Source: Hafnia alvei (GTDB taxonomy: Bacteria > Pseudomonadota > Gammaproteobacteria > Enterobacterales > Enterobacteriaceae). Taken from it: a stretch of 64,000 nt of DNA. A program made the position numbers and the translations under genes. This document shows, piece after piece, positions 8,720-17,138 of this stretch (positions are counted from its first letter, which is position 1; each line of letters starts with the position of its first letter). The stretch is from contig NZ_OZ061315.1 of NCBI RefSeq assembly GCF_964063325.1, forward strand, positions 1 through 64,000, read 5' to 3'. The notes below the pieces were generated by a model. The model worked only from the letters and a program-made list of their open reading frames with translations. It did not search any database and was not told the origin of the DNA.

Positions 8720-9418
8720 ATGAACAAGACTGAATTGAGTAAAACCGATCGCATTATTGCTGAGATTGGTCAGCAGATTATCAGTGGGAAGTATGTGCCA
8801 GGCTCATCTCTGCCGTCAGAAGCTGAGATGTGTGAGGAATTTCAGACCTCGCGCAACATTATTCGCGAAGTACTTCGAGCGCTTACGGCGAAACGGTTGG
8901 TTGAGGTAAAGCGCTATCGCGGTGCTTTTGTGGCTGCGCGTAATCAATGGAACTACTTGGATACTGACGTTCTGCAGTGGGTACTTGCCAATGATTATGA
9001 CCCTCGCCTGATTAGCGCATTGAGTGAGGTACGTAATTTGGTTGAACCTGCTATTGCCCGCTGGGCTGCTGAGAGAGCGACCTCCAGCGAACTGGCAGAA
9101 ATAGAGGCCGCGCTGAATGATATGAACCGGCATCATCAAGATTTTAATGCGTTTAATGAGGCTGATATTCGCTTCCACGAAGCCGTGTTGTCCTCCGTGC
9201 ACAATCCTGTTTTACAGCAGTTAAATGTGGCAATCAGCTCATTACAAAGAGCGGTTTTTGAGCGTACGTATATGCCTGATGAGGGCAATATGCCGAGAAC
9301 ATTGCGCGAGCATCAGGCTCTTTACGATGCGATTCGCCATCAGAATGCCGATGCAGCAGAGCAGGCGGCGCTTGCAATGATTGCAAGCTCGACGAGGAGA
9401 TTAAAGGATGAAATATGA
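8720..9418 (+). CDS. dgoR: GntR/FadR-family repressor of D-galactonate catabolism
   Basis: DgoR represses the dgo operon and is released by D-galactonate in E. coli. The 232-residue protein has an N-terminal winged helix (DRIIAEIGQQIISGKYVPGS, then SRNIIREVLRAL) and a C-terminal FCD all-helical effector domain with metal-ligand style residues (DIRFHEAVL, EHQALYDAI). It closely follows the E. coli protein throughout. Its stop overlaps the dgoK start (ATGA), so it heads the operon as in E. coli. The start ATG at 8720 has no strong ribosome site right before it; an AGGAGG lies about 30 bases upstream, too far to decide the start. Confidence 0.95.
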   Translation: MNKTELSKTDRIIAEIGQQIISGKYVPGSSLPSEAEMCEEFQTSRNIIREVLRALTAKRLVEVKRYRGAFVAARNQWNYLDTDVLQWVLANDYDPRLISALSEVRNLVEPAIARWAAERATSSELAEIEAALNDMNRHHQDFNAFNEADIRFHEAVLSSVHNPVLQQLNVAISSLQRAVFERTYMPDEGNMPRTLREHQALYDAIRHQNADAAEQAALAMIASSTRRLKDEI

Positions 9419-10317
9419 ATGAAAGTTTTATAGCGATTGATTGGGGGTCGACCAATCTCCGTGCATGGCTTTATAAGCAAGGTTTATGCATGGACTCTCT
9501 TAATTCAGAATCTGGCGTGACCCGTTTGCAAGGGCAAACTCCGCAGCAGGTTTTTACTCACCTTATGCAACCATGGTTTCAGGATTATGGCCAGTTACCC
9601 ACGCTAATGGCTGGAATGGTGGGAAGCAATGCAGGATGGCAAGCGGTTCCTTACCTACCTTGCCCTGTTTCTCTGGGTGAAATCGCTCATCATCTTACCT
9701 CCGTTCATTCACCGAATATGGCCGATATCCGCATTATTCCTGGGCTATGCATCGATCGTTCTGACAATTCCAATGTGATGCGGGGAGAAGAAACACAGCT
9801 TATCGGTGCACACCAAATACACGCATCCTCTCGCTATATTATGCCCGGTACCCATAGCAAATGGGTACATCTGTCGGGTGAATGCGTTGATGACTTCCGT
9901 ACGGTGATTACCGGCGAACTGCATTATTTGCTGCTACAGCACGGCCTTATCGGCGTGGGTATTGGTGAACAATTTTCCTCTCCAGAGGCGTTCCGCCAAG
10001 GAATGGAAACAGGATTCAATGATGCCAATATTTTGCGCTGTTTATTTGAAACACGCGCTGCGCATCTATTAGGAAGAAGAGACAAAAGCACGGTAAGCGA
10101 TTGGTTATCCGGCGTATTAATTGGCAATGAAGTCGCCCAGATGCAGCAGGATTATGCCTTGAGCTCCCACGATGATATTACGCTGATCGGTAGCCAAAAA
10201 TTGACCGAACGCTATGCGCAGGCGTTGAAATTCGCCGGTATAAATTACCAAGCGATTGAAGGGGATGTGGCGTTTCAGGCTGGGATAAGGAGTGTTGCAA
10301 ATGTCTTGGGTTACTAA
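9415..10317 (+). CDS. dgoK: 2-dehydro-3-deoxygalactonokinase
   Basis: DgoK phosphorylates 2-keto-3-deoxygalactonate, the second step of D-galactonate breakdown. The 300-residue protein (E. coli 292) starts with the nucleotide-binding motif FIAIDWGSTNLRAW and contains the family segments GMVGSNAGW, RGEETQ and PGTHSKWV. It overlaps dgoR by 4 bases at the start and dgoA by 17 bases at the end, which supports translational coupling within dgoRKAD. Confidence 0.95.
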   Translation: MNESFIAIDWGSTNLRAWLYKQGLCMDSLNSESGVTRLQGQTPQQVFTHLMQPWFQDYGQLPTLMAGMVGSNAGWQAVPYLPCPVSLGEIAHHLTSVHSPNMADIRIIPGLCIDRSDNSNVMRGEETQLIGAHQIHASSRYIMPGTHSKWVHLSGECVDDFRTVITGELHYLLLQHGLIGVGIGEQFSSPEAFRQGMETGFNDANILRCLFETRAAHLLGRRDKSTVSDWLSGVLIGNEVAQMQQDYALSSHDDITLIGSQKLTERYAQALKFAGINYQAIEGDVAFQAGIRSVANVLGY

Positions 10318-10918
10318 ACTGCCGTTGATTGCCATCTTGCGTGGGATTAAGCCGCAAGAGGTTGAAGCACATATCACCGCGTTATTAGACGCCGGATTTG
10401 ATGCCATAGAGATCCCGCTAAATTCACCGGAGTGGGAAAAAAGCATCGCACTGGCGGTAACGCTGTTTGGCCATCAAGCGCTGATTGGTGCGGGTACCGT
10501 ATTAAAACCAGAACACGTTGAGCGGTTACATGCGCTGAACAGCAAGCTGGTTGTGACTCCAAACACTGAACCTGATGTTATCCGCCGTGCGGTTGATTGT
10601 CAGATGTTGGTATGTTGTGGATGTGCCACGGCGACAGAAGCGTTTCATGCAATAGACGCAGGTGCTCAGGCGTTAAAGATTTTTCCTTCGGCAGCATTTG
10701 GCCCTGATTACGTGAAAGCACTCAAAGCGGTTCTTCCCGCTGAAATTCCCGTATTTGCTGTTGGCGGCGTTACGCCAGAAAACTTACATGAATATCTGAA
10801 CGCGGGCTGCATTGGTGCGGGATTAGGTGGTGATTTGTATCGTGCAGGGCAGAGCGTAGAGCGAACCGCTCAGCAAGCGAAGGCTTTCGTGAAAGCATAT
10901 AAGGATGCAGTGCAATGA
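10301..10918 (+). CDS. dgoA: 2-dehydro-3-deoxy-6-phosphogalactonate aldolase
   Basis: DgoA is a class I KDPG/KDPGal aldolase that splits the phosphorylated intermediate to pyruvate and glyceraldehyde 3-phosphate. The 205-residue protein matches the E. coli length. The Schiff-base lysine is Lys126 in QALKIFPS; the family glutamate lies in DAIEIPL, and GAGTV and AVGGVTPEN are also present. The ATG at 10301 follows AAGGAG by 7 bases and lies inside the end of dgoK. The dgoD start overlaps its stop. Confidence 0.96.
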   Translation: MSWVTKLPLIAILRGIKPQEVEAHITALLDAGFDAIEIPLNSPEWEKSIALAVTLFGHQALIGAGTVLKPEHVERLHALNSKLVVTPNTEPDVIRRAVDCQMLVCCGCATATEAFHAIDAGAQALKIFPSAAFGPDYVKALKAVLPAEIPVFAVGGVTPENLHEYLNAGCIGAGLGGDLYRAGQSVERTAQQAKAFVKAYKDAVQ

Positions 10919-12063
10919 AAATTACTAAATTAACCACCTACCGTTTGCCGCCTAGATGGATGTTTTTAAAAATAGAAACCGATGAAGGTATCGTTGGTTG
11001 GGGCGAGCCCGTCATTGAAGGCAAAGCTAAAAGCGTTGAAGCCGCAGTGCACGAGCTAGGTGAATTTATTATTGGGCAAGATCCTGCGCGAATTAATGAT
11101 ATTTGGCAGATGCTTTACCGTAGTAGTTTTTATCGCGGCGGCCCGATCTTAATGAGCGCTATATCAGGTATTGATCAGGCGTTGTGGGACATAAAAGGCA
11201 AAGCATTAGGTGCACCGGTGTACCAACTGCTCGGCGGATTAGTTCGTGACAAAATTAAAGCCTATAGCTGGGTTGGTGGCGATCGGCCATCTGATGTCAT
11301 TGATGGTATTAAAAAACTTACGGCGGCTGGCTTTGATACCTTTAAGCTCAACGGCTGTGAGGAAATGGGCATTATTGATAACGCCCGTAAAGTGGATGCA
11401 GCGGTTGAAGTGGTAGCAGAAATCCGAGCTGAATTTGGCAATCGCATTGAGTTTGGTTTGGATTTTCATGGCCGCGTCGATGCGCCGATGGCAAAAATCC
11501 TTATCAAAGAGTTAGAGCCTTATCGCCCTTTATTTATCGAAGAGCCGGTGTTGGCAGAACAAGCTGAATATTATTCCCGTCTAGCTGCTCAAACGCATAT
11601 CCCAATTGCTGCGGGTGAGCGTATGTATTCACGTTTTGATTTTAAACGTGTATTGGCTGATGGTGGTTTGGCGATTGTACAACCCGACCTTTCTCACGCA
11701 GGTGGTATTACCGAATGCTTTAAAATTGCCGCCATGGCTGAGTCCTATGATGTTGCATTAGCGCCGCACTGCCCTCTAGGCCCGATTGCGTTGGCTTCCT
11801 GCTTACACTTGGATTTTGTGGCCCGTAATGCCGTGTTACAAGAACAAAGCATGGGAATTCACTACAACCAAGGTGCTGAACTGCTTGATTACGTGGTGAA
11901 TAAAGAAGACTTCAATATGGTTGATGGCCATTTTTATCCATTAAATAAGCCTGGCCTTGGCGTTGAAATTAATGAAGAAATGGTGATAGAACGTAGTAAA
12001 AATGCACCTGATTGGCATAATCCGGTTTGGCGGTATCCCGATGGTGCCATCGCCGAATGGTGA
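10915..12063 (+). CDS. dgoD: D-galactonate dehydratase
   Basis: DgoD is an enolase-superfamily enzyme that dehydrates D-galactonate to 2-keto-3-deoxygalactonate. The 382-residue length equals E. coli. Metal ligands and catalytic residues are in place: Asp183 and His185 in GLDFHGR, a Glu in FIEEPV, a Glu in AAGERMYSR, and the His in APHCPLGP. It starts on the dgoA stop (ATGA). The next operon gene, dgoT, is displaced by 260 bases that contain an ERIC element. Confidence 0.97.
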   Translation: MKITKLTTYRLPPRWMFLKIETDEGIVGWGEPVIEGKAKSVEAAVHELGEFIIGQDPARINDIWQMLYRSSFYRGGPILMSAISGIDQALWDIKGKALGAPVYQLLGGLVRDKIKAYSWVGGDRPSDVIDGIKKLTAAGFDTFKLNGCEEMGIIDNARKVDAAVEVVAEIRAEFGNRIEFGLDFHGRVDAPMAKILIKELEPYRPLFIEEPVLAEQAEYYSRLAAQTHIPIAAGERMYSRFDFKRVLADGGLAIVQPDLSHAGGITECFKIAAMAESYDVALAPHCPLGPIALASCLHLDFVARNAVLQEQSMGIHYNQGAELLDYVVNKEDFNMVDGHFYPLNKPGLGVEINEEMVIERSKNAPDWHNPVWRYPDGAIAEW

Positions 12064-12074
12064 TCAGCCTTCGT

Positions 12075-12177
<103 letters not shown>

Positions 12178-12323
12178 TCATTGGCTGCTCGTTGGCGTTA
12201 AATATATAAATAATAAATATTAAACGGCGTATCTTTCTCGCAGGGGATCGTGACGCCTAGAGTCGGCGTTAAATAATTACGCTATTCAAATATAGATACT
12301 CCGATATTATAAGTGAGAAGAAT

Positions 12324-13616
12324 ATGAGTGATATAACACTGTCTTCTGTTCCTACAAAAAGGCGTTATTTAACGCTATTAATGATTTTTATTACCGTTGT
12401 GATTTGTTATGTCGATCGCGCTAATCTGGCCGTTGCTTCTGCGCATATTCAAGCGGAGTTTGGTATTAGCAAATCAGAGATGGGATATATTTTCTCGGCG
12501 TTTGCCTGGACATACACTTTATGCCAAATACCGGGCGGGCGCTTTCTCGATCGTATGGGAGCTAAGACAACCTATTTTATCGCGATTATGGGGTGGTCTA
12601 TTGGAACCTTATTCCAAGGTTTTGCCAACGGGTTGGTATCGCTGATAACTCTGCGAGCGGTAACTGGCATGTTTGAAGCTCCTGCTTTTCCAACCAATAA
12701 CCGCATTGTCACTAGCTGGTTCCCCGAGCAAGAACGAGCTTCTGCGGTAGGATTTTATACGTCTGGCCAATTTGTCGGTTTAGCGTTTTTAACTCCGTTG
12801 CTGATTTGGTTACAAGAGGAGACCAGCTGGCACTGGGTGTTCATCGTGACGGGTGCAGTTGGTATTCTTTGGGCTGTGATATGGCGCTTTGTCTATCAGG
12901 CTCCACGCAAAAGTAAGTTCGCCAATCAGGCTGAGATTGACCATATTGCTAACGGTGGTGGCATGGTTGACGGCGACGTAGCGACTGGAAAAAAAGAGGC
13001 TGCACCTTTAACAACGGCAGATTGGAAGTTGGTGTTCCATCGTAAACTTGTGGGGGTTTATATTGGGCAGTTCGCCATTGCTTCAACGCTGTGGTTTTTC
13101 CTGACTTGGTTCCCTAATTATCTCACTCAAGAAAAACATATTACCGCGCTGACCGCTGGTTTTATGACAACGGTACCGTTTATGGCTGCTTTTTTGGGGG
13201 TGATCCTTTCAGGTATTGTGGCCGATAAGTTACTGAAAAGTGGAAAGTCGATTGGTTTTGCACGAAAAACTCCAATTATCTGTGGCCTGTTGTTATCCAC
13301 CTGTATTATCGGTGCAAATTATACCAATGATCCTATGTGGATTATGATCCTGATGGCATTAGCATTCTTTGGCAACGGATTCGCATCTATTACATGGTCG
13401 CTGATTTCTTCCTTGGCGCCGATGCGTTTGATTGGGCTCACCGGCGGCGTGTTTAATTTTATTGGTGGCTTAGGCGGCATTACCGTTCCATTGGTTGTTG
13501 GGTTTCTCGCTCAATATTATGGTTTTGCTCCTTCGTTAACCTATATTGCCTCCGTGGCATTGATTGGAGCTCTCTCATACATATTTTTAGTGGGTGATGT
13601 GAAGCGTATAGATTGA
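12324..13616 (+). CDS. dgoT: D-galactonate:H+ symporter DgoT (MFS)
   Basis: DgoT is an anion:cation symporter family MFS transporter that imports D-galactonate across the inner membrane. The 430-residue protein has about 12 hydrophobic segments. It carries the family signature DRANLAVASAHIQAEFGIS after TM1, the loop motif GRFLDRMGAK, and a central cytoplasmic loop around residues 200-230. GAGAAG lies before the ATG. It ends the dgo operon, although the ERIC-containing 260-base gap may change its expression relative to the enzymes. Confidence 0.93.
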   Translation: MSDITLSSVPTKRRYLTLLMIFITVVICYVDRANLAVASAHIQAEFGISKSEMGYIFSAFAWTYTLCQIPGGRFLDRMGAKTTYFIAIMGWSIGTLFQGFANGLVSLITLRAVTGMFEAPAFPTNNRIVTSWFPEQERASAVGFYTSGQFVGLAFLTPLLIWLQEETSWHWVFIVTGAVGILWAVIWRFVYQAPRKSKFANQAEIDHIANGGGMVDGDVATGKKEAAPLTTADWKLVFHRKLVGVYIGQFAIASTLWFFLTWFPNYLTQEKHITALTAGFMTTVPFMAAFLGVILSGIVADKLLKSGKSIGFARKTPIICGLLLSTCIIGANYTNDPMWIMILMALAFFGNGFASITWSLISSLAPMRLIGLTGGVFNFIGGLGGITVPLVVGFLAQYYGFAPSLTYIASVALIGALSYIFLVGDVKRID

Positions 13617-13725
13617 TATTTAAACTGTATTACTAATAAGATTTTTCTAAATTTGAATATTTCATTAAGTTTTCTAGCCGACGTGTCGCCTCTAACCTAG
13701 ATTGGACACTCGGCTGGAACTCGCA

Positions 13726-14487
13726 ATGGAAAAAAGTGCAAATTTTGTTATAAAGAAAGTGATGGAAAATAGCCTTAATCTGACGGTTGATATTTTTCTA
13801 CAGCCAGTTTTTGATCTCTCTAGCTTTAAATGCGTGGGGGCAGAGGTTTTAGTTAGAGGTTTTTATCGTCGCAATATTGTCGCGCCGAATTTATTTATTC
13901 ATCAGCTAGAAGAGAACGGTGGAATAATAAATTTAGGTGGCTATGTTATTGCTCAGACGTTTAAATATATGTCTGAAGTACTGATCCCTAATAATTTTCT
14001 TTATATCCTGAGCGTCAATATTTCGCTTGTGCAACTTAATGAGCAGGGATTTGCTCAAAATGTTATTCAATTGGCTGAAAAGTATAAAATTCCTGCTGAT
14101 AGGGTGATGCTTGAACTCACTGAAACGCAGGGATACCCCGATATTCATGGGCAACATAATGCTGCTCAGCTGCAAGAGTATGGCTTTCTGCTAGCTTGGG
14201 ATGACGTGACCAGTGCTGAAGAAGCCGAGCAAAAAATGCAGTTAGTGAAAACAGATTTCATAAAGTTAGATCGTTCTTGTTTTAAGAAAGGCGCGATGGA
14301 TGAAACGCTTAAATTGATTGATAAGGCGCAGTCGCTTGATACCGATGTGGTTGCCGAGGGGATTGAAACCTTTGCGCAAACATCGCTGATGTTAAAACAT
14401 GGCGTTAGATTGGCTCAGGGATTTTTGTTCTCACGCCCGTTGAACAAAGATGATTTCAACGAGGAATACATCCGCAAGCTTCAGTGA
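13726..14487 (+). CDS. EAL-domain protein, possible c-di-GMP phosphodiesterase
   Basis: The protein is a stand-alone EAL domain of about 253 residues. EAL domains hydrolyse cyclic di-GMP or act as non-catalytic partners. Motifs in order: EVLVRG (for EALLRW), SVNIS, MLELTE, DDVTSA (for DDFGTG), DFIKLD, VVAEGIET and QGFLFSRP. The metal-binding and catalytic acidic and lysine positions are kept, but the glycine-rich loop after the DD pair is altered, so activity is uncertain. ATG 13726 is my choice; ATG 13762 behind an AAAGAAAG stretch is also possible, and an upstream TTG is less likely. I know of no E. coli counterpart at this place between dgoT and yidR. The base composition is more AT-rich than its neighbours. 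Confidence 0.82.
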   Translation: MEKSANFVIKKVMENSLNLTVDIFLQPVFDLSSFKCVGAEVLVRGFYRRNIVAPNLFIHQLEENGGIINLGGYVIAQTFKYMSEVLIPNNFLYILSVNISLVQLNEQGFAQNVIQLAEKYKIPADRVMLELTETQGYPDIHGQHNAAQLQEYGFLLAWDDVTSAEEAEQKMQLVKTDFIKLDRSCFKKGAMDETLKLIDKAQSLDTDVVAEGIETFAQTSLMLKHGVRLAQGFLFSRPLNKDDFNEEYIRKLQ

Positions 14488-14548
14488 TCGAAAACCTCGC
14501 TTAGTTTATGCTAATGAGATATGCGTTACCTTGCTTAAGGAATCAATC

Positions 14549-15838
14549 ATGTCTCGCTATGCTGAAAAGCAACTCACATTCGATCCGCGTGGGCACCAGC
14601 TCACCAATATTAATGTTTGGACCCCAGACAGTGAGTGGCTGGCATACGATGTACGGCCCAGCGGAGCTTCCTTTACCGGGCTGTGCATTGAGCGTGTGAA
14701 TGTTCATGATGGACGAGTGGAAGTTGTGTACCGCGCACAGCATGGCGCACATGTTGGCGTGGTGACGGTAAGCCCTCAGCAACCTACACGCTACGTTTTT
14801 ATTCATGGCCCAGAGCATCCTGATGCCCACTGGCACTATGATTTCCACCATCGGCGCGGCGTGATTGTCAGTGAGCCAGATAGAGAATTAGCTGAAACGC
14901 TTGATGCGATGGATATTACCGAGCCTTACACTGCGGGAGCCCTACGCGGTGGAACGCATGTCCATGTTTTTAGCCCAGATGCCACTCGGCTGAGTTTTAC
15001 CTACAACGATCACGTCATGCATGAAAAAGATATGGCACTCGATCAGCGTAACGTGGGCATCGCCATACCTCTGCATGCGGTCAATGTGCCGAAGCAACAT
15101 CCACGTGAATATGACGGCAGCCACTTTTGCGTTCTGGTGAGCCAGACTACGCTTAATCCTCAGGCAGGAAGCGATCAGATTTCACGTGCCTATGAAGAGG
15201 GATGGATTGGGAATGAAGGATATCTAAAGCCGGATGGAACTCGCCAGCGATGGGCTTTAGCTTTTATCGGCGATACCGTTGGTGATAATGGCGCTAAAGT
15301 TCCTGAGATCTTTATCGTCGATCTACCAGAGCAAAATGCAGCCTATTCGCAGGCGGGGGAATACCCGTTGCAAGGCACCGCTGATAGGCTGCCAGCGCCG
15401 CCAGCCAATGTATATCAGCGTCGAATTACGTTCACTCATCAGCGCGTTTTCCCTGGACTTGTAACTGTGCCGCGCCATTGGCTGCGTTCTTCACCAAACG
15501 GGTCTGAAATTGCGTTCCTCATGCAAGATGATACGGGCGTGGTACAGCTTTGGACTATTTCGCCTAATGGTGGAGAACCACGGCAGATAACCCACGGCAA
15601 ACATTCAGTGCAGTCGGCATTGAGTTGGCATCCTGATGGGGAGTCGTTATTTTTCGTGATGGATAATAGTGTCGTACGATGCAGCGTACATTCAGGTGCA
15701 ATCACTCGCCTAACAACGCGCTCTGAGCAACCTCCGTGCGCAGAAGCCGTTGTGGTTTCCCCGGATGGAAACCACGTTGCATTTATGCGAGAAATTGCAG
15801 GCTGGCCACAGCTTTTTGTGGTGAACTTAAACGGCTAA
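14549..15838 (+). CDS. yidR: DUF3748 beta-propeller protein YidR
   Basis: This is a 429-residue homologue of E. coli YidR, whose function is unknown. The sequence shows TolB/WD-like repeats (TPDSEWLAYDV, SPNGSEIAFLM, SWHPDGESLFFV, SPDGNHVAFM) consistent with a beta-propeller. Long stretches such as VIVSEP, LRGGTHVHVFSPD and HPREYDGSHFC match the E. coli family. I place the start at ATG 14549, behind AAGGAA, because it yields the conserved QLTFDPRGHQLTN opening; an open frame extends upstream into the EAL gene. It is convergent with yidQ, as in E. coli. Confidence 0.93.
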   Translation: MSRYAEKQLTFDPRGHQLTNINVWTPDSEWLAYDVRPSGASFTGLCIERVNVHDGRVEVVYRAQHGAHVGVVTVSPQQPTRYVFIHGPEHPDAHWHYDFHHRRGVIVSEPDRELAETLDAMDITEPYTAGALRGGTHVHVFSPDATRLSFTYNDHVMHEKDMALDQRNVGIAIPLHAVNVPKQHPREYDGSHFCVLVSQTTLNPQAGSDQISRAYEEGWIGNEGYLKPDGTRQRWALAFIGDTVGDNGAKVPEIFIVDLPEQNAAYSQAGEYPLQGTADRLPAPPANVYQRRITFTHQRVFPGLVTVPRHWLRSSPNGSEIAFLMQDDTGVVQLWTISPNGGEPRQITHGKHSVQSALSWHPDGESLFFVMDNSVVRCSVHSGAITRLTTRSEQPPCAEAVVVSPDGNHVAFMREIAGWPQLFVVNLNG

Positions 15839-15875
15839 CGATGCCCAAGTTTGCTGTTTGGGGATGATTTCGATT

Positions 15876-16244
15876 CTATTCGTACTGCGGAGCTGAATTG
15901 TTAGGCGCAGCAGTATTCGGGGCAATATTGCTGACTCCGCTGATTTGCTCGTCGCGCAAAACGCGCGCACGCGGAGAATCGTCTTCTGGATTTGAATCTG
16001 AACGATAGTAATCGTAAGGCAGTAGTAGCGTATCAACTACGGCAGAAAACGGCAGATCCAAAGCAAGAAGCGGTGTCATCGCCCAACCGGTATCGTCATC
16101 CTTGATCATTTTGACATCATTTTTGGCACCAGAATAATAACCTTGGCTCGGTCCAACACGGGTCATGACGCTGGAACAGCCTCCTGCGAGCAGCGTTGAG
16201 CCAGCAAGCAGAGTTATCGTCAAGCATCTAATCCGTTGTCTCAT
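15876..16244 (-). CDS. yidQ: DUF1375 lipoprotein YidQ
   Basis: This is a small predicted lipoprotein (122 residues) of unknown function. It has a basic N-terminus, a hydrophobic signal segment and the lipobox-like LLAGGC (Cys at about 23). The mature part carries the DUF1375 core: YYSGAKNDVKMI, then LLALDLPFSAVVDTLLLPYDYYR, then a variable tail rich in Pro, Asn and Ala. It is convergent with yidR and divergent from ibpA, the same arrangement as in E. coli. Confidence 0.92.
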   Translation of the reverse strand: MRQRIRCLTITLLAGSTLLAGGCSSVMTRVGPSQGYYSGAKNDVKMIKDDDTGWAMTPLLALDLPFSAVVDTLLLPYDYYRSDSNPEDDSPRARVLRDEQISGVSNIAPNTAAPNNSAPQYE

Positions 16245-16593
16245 AAATCCATCCCAATAATGGCTGCACTATGCTTAAGCCAGAGTTGTTGAGTTATAGC
16301 ATCTGTGCCGAGAAACTGACAAAACCATCCATTGGCTCTGTGGCATTTATCTCACTTCACAAAAAAATAGCGTGCACGATCGTATCTTGCCTGTTTATGA
16401 CAGCGATTTGAACAATTCGTGCGCTCTTATAAAAATTAAATTTTTACGCTTGAAAAATTTTGGACCGACTCCATCTTATTAGCAAGCCAATGAGAAATAT
16501 GCCGTCAGGGTGTTTCGGGCTTAACGATTATATAGTCTGTCCATGATGGAAGATTATTTTTTCCTCGCTGATTTTATTAGGAGGCATATTTTT
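16245..16593 (+). promoter_or_regulatory. ibpA upstream region (gene-free, 349 bases)
   Basis: This gap between divergent yidQ and ibpA holds the heat-shock promoter and the RNA thermometer described separately. The remainder is AT-rich, with no further open frame or repeat that I can support. The yidQ promoter must also lie here but is not obvious. Confidence 0.7.
16449..16476 (+). promoter_or_regulatory. Sigma-32 heat-shock promoter of ibpA
   Basis: CTTGAAA (16449-16455), a 13-base spacer and CTCCATCT (16469-16476) closely match the sigma-32 consensus (CTTGAAA, 11-16 bases, CCCCATNT). Transcription would begin near 16483 and give a leader of about 110 bases before ibpA, room for the thermometer seen near its start. 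Confidence 0.88.
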
Positions 16594-16596
16594 ATG
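16559..16596 (+). promoter_or_regulatory. ROSE-type RNA thermometer in the ibpA leader
   Basis: The ibpA ribosome site AGGAGG (16579-16584) is preceded by CCTCGCT (16563-16569) across a short A/T loop. The TCGCT segment fits the U(U/C)GCU anti-Shine-Dalgarno motif of ROSE elements, which known ibpA leaders use to block translation at low temperature. Melting at heat-shock temperature would free the ribosome site. The element type is established for E. coli ibpA; this copy is inferred from motif and position. Confidence 0.8.
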
Positions 16597-17007
16597 CGCA
16601 ATTACGATTTATCTCCACTTTATCGCTCCGCTATTGGATTCGACCGCTTATTTAACCTGATTGAGTCAGGTCAAAATCAGTCTAATGGAGGTTACCCTCC
16701 TTACAATGTGGAGCTGGTTGATGACAACCACTATCGCATATCTATTGCGGTTGCTGGTTTCGCTGAGCATGAGTTGGATATCACTGCGCAAGCTAATACT
16801 CTGATTGTTAAAGGTTCTCATGAACAAACAGACAAAGAACGAACCTATTTATATCAAGGGATCGCTGAGCGTAACTTTGAGCGCAAATTCCAGCTGGCCG
16901 AACATATTCAAATTAAAGGTGCCAACTTGGAAAATGGACTGCTATATATCGATTTAGAGCGCATTGTTCCTGAAACATTGCAGCCACGTAAGATTGAAAT
17001 TAAGTAA
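16594..17007 (+). CDS. ibpA: Small heat-shock protein IbpA
   Basis: IbpA is a holdase of the alpha-crystallin/Hsp20 family that coats aggregates with IbpB for later ClpB/DnaK rescue. The 137-residue length equals E. coli. The alpha-crystallin domain (about 35-125) shows YPPYNVE, YRISIAVAGF and LENGLLYIDL, and the C-terminal I-x-I anchoring motif is IEI. ATG 16594 follows AGGAGG. An in-frame upstream ATG would add 17 residues not found in the family and lies inside the thermometer leader. Confidence 0.97.
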   Translation: MRNYDLSPLYRSAIGFDRLFNLIESGQNQSNGGYPPYNVELVDDNHYRISIAVAGFAEHELDITAQANTLIVKGSHEQTDKERTYLYQGIAERNFERKFQLAEHIQIKGANLENGLLYIDLERIVPETLQPRKIEIK

Positions 17008-17107
17008 TTAACTTTAGCTAATAGCGGTTAAAGATCTAACTAAATAGCCTGCCTACGGGGGGCTAATGGTCGGCTGTTATATTTTGATAAAACAGCCGAA
17101 AATAATA

Positions 17108-17138
17108 TCTCGCTTCTCAGAAGGAGTTTATATCTATG
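17108..17138 (+). promoter_or_regulatory. Possible ROSE-type thermometer before ibpB
   Basis: The ibpB ribosome site AAGGAG (17121-17126) is preceded by TCGCT (17110-17114), the same anti-Shine-Dalgarno motif as in the ibpA leader. E. coli ibpB also carries its own thermometer between the two cistrons. The pairing here is short and was judged by eye. Confidence 0.6.

Noticed and set aside
16543..16593. Earlier ATG that would add 17 residues to IbpA
   Set aside because: The extension lies in the thermometer leader and is absent from the family; the ATG at 16594 has the AGGAGG site.
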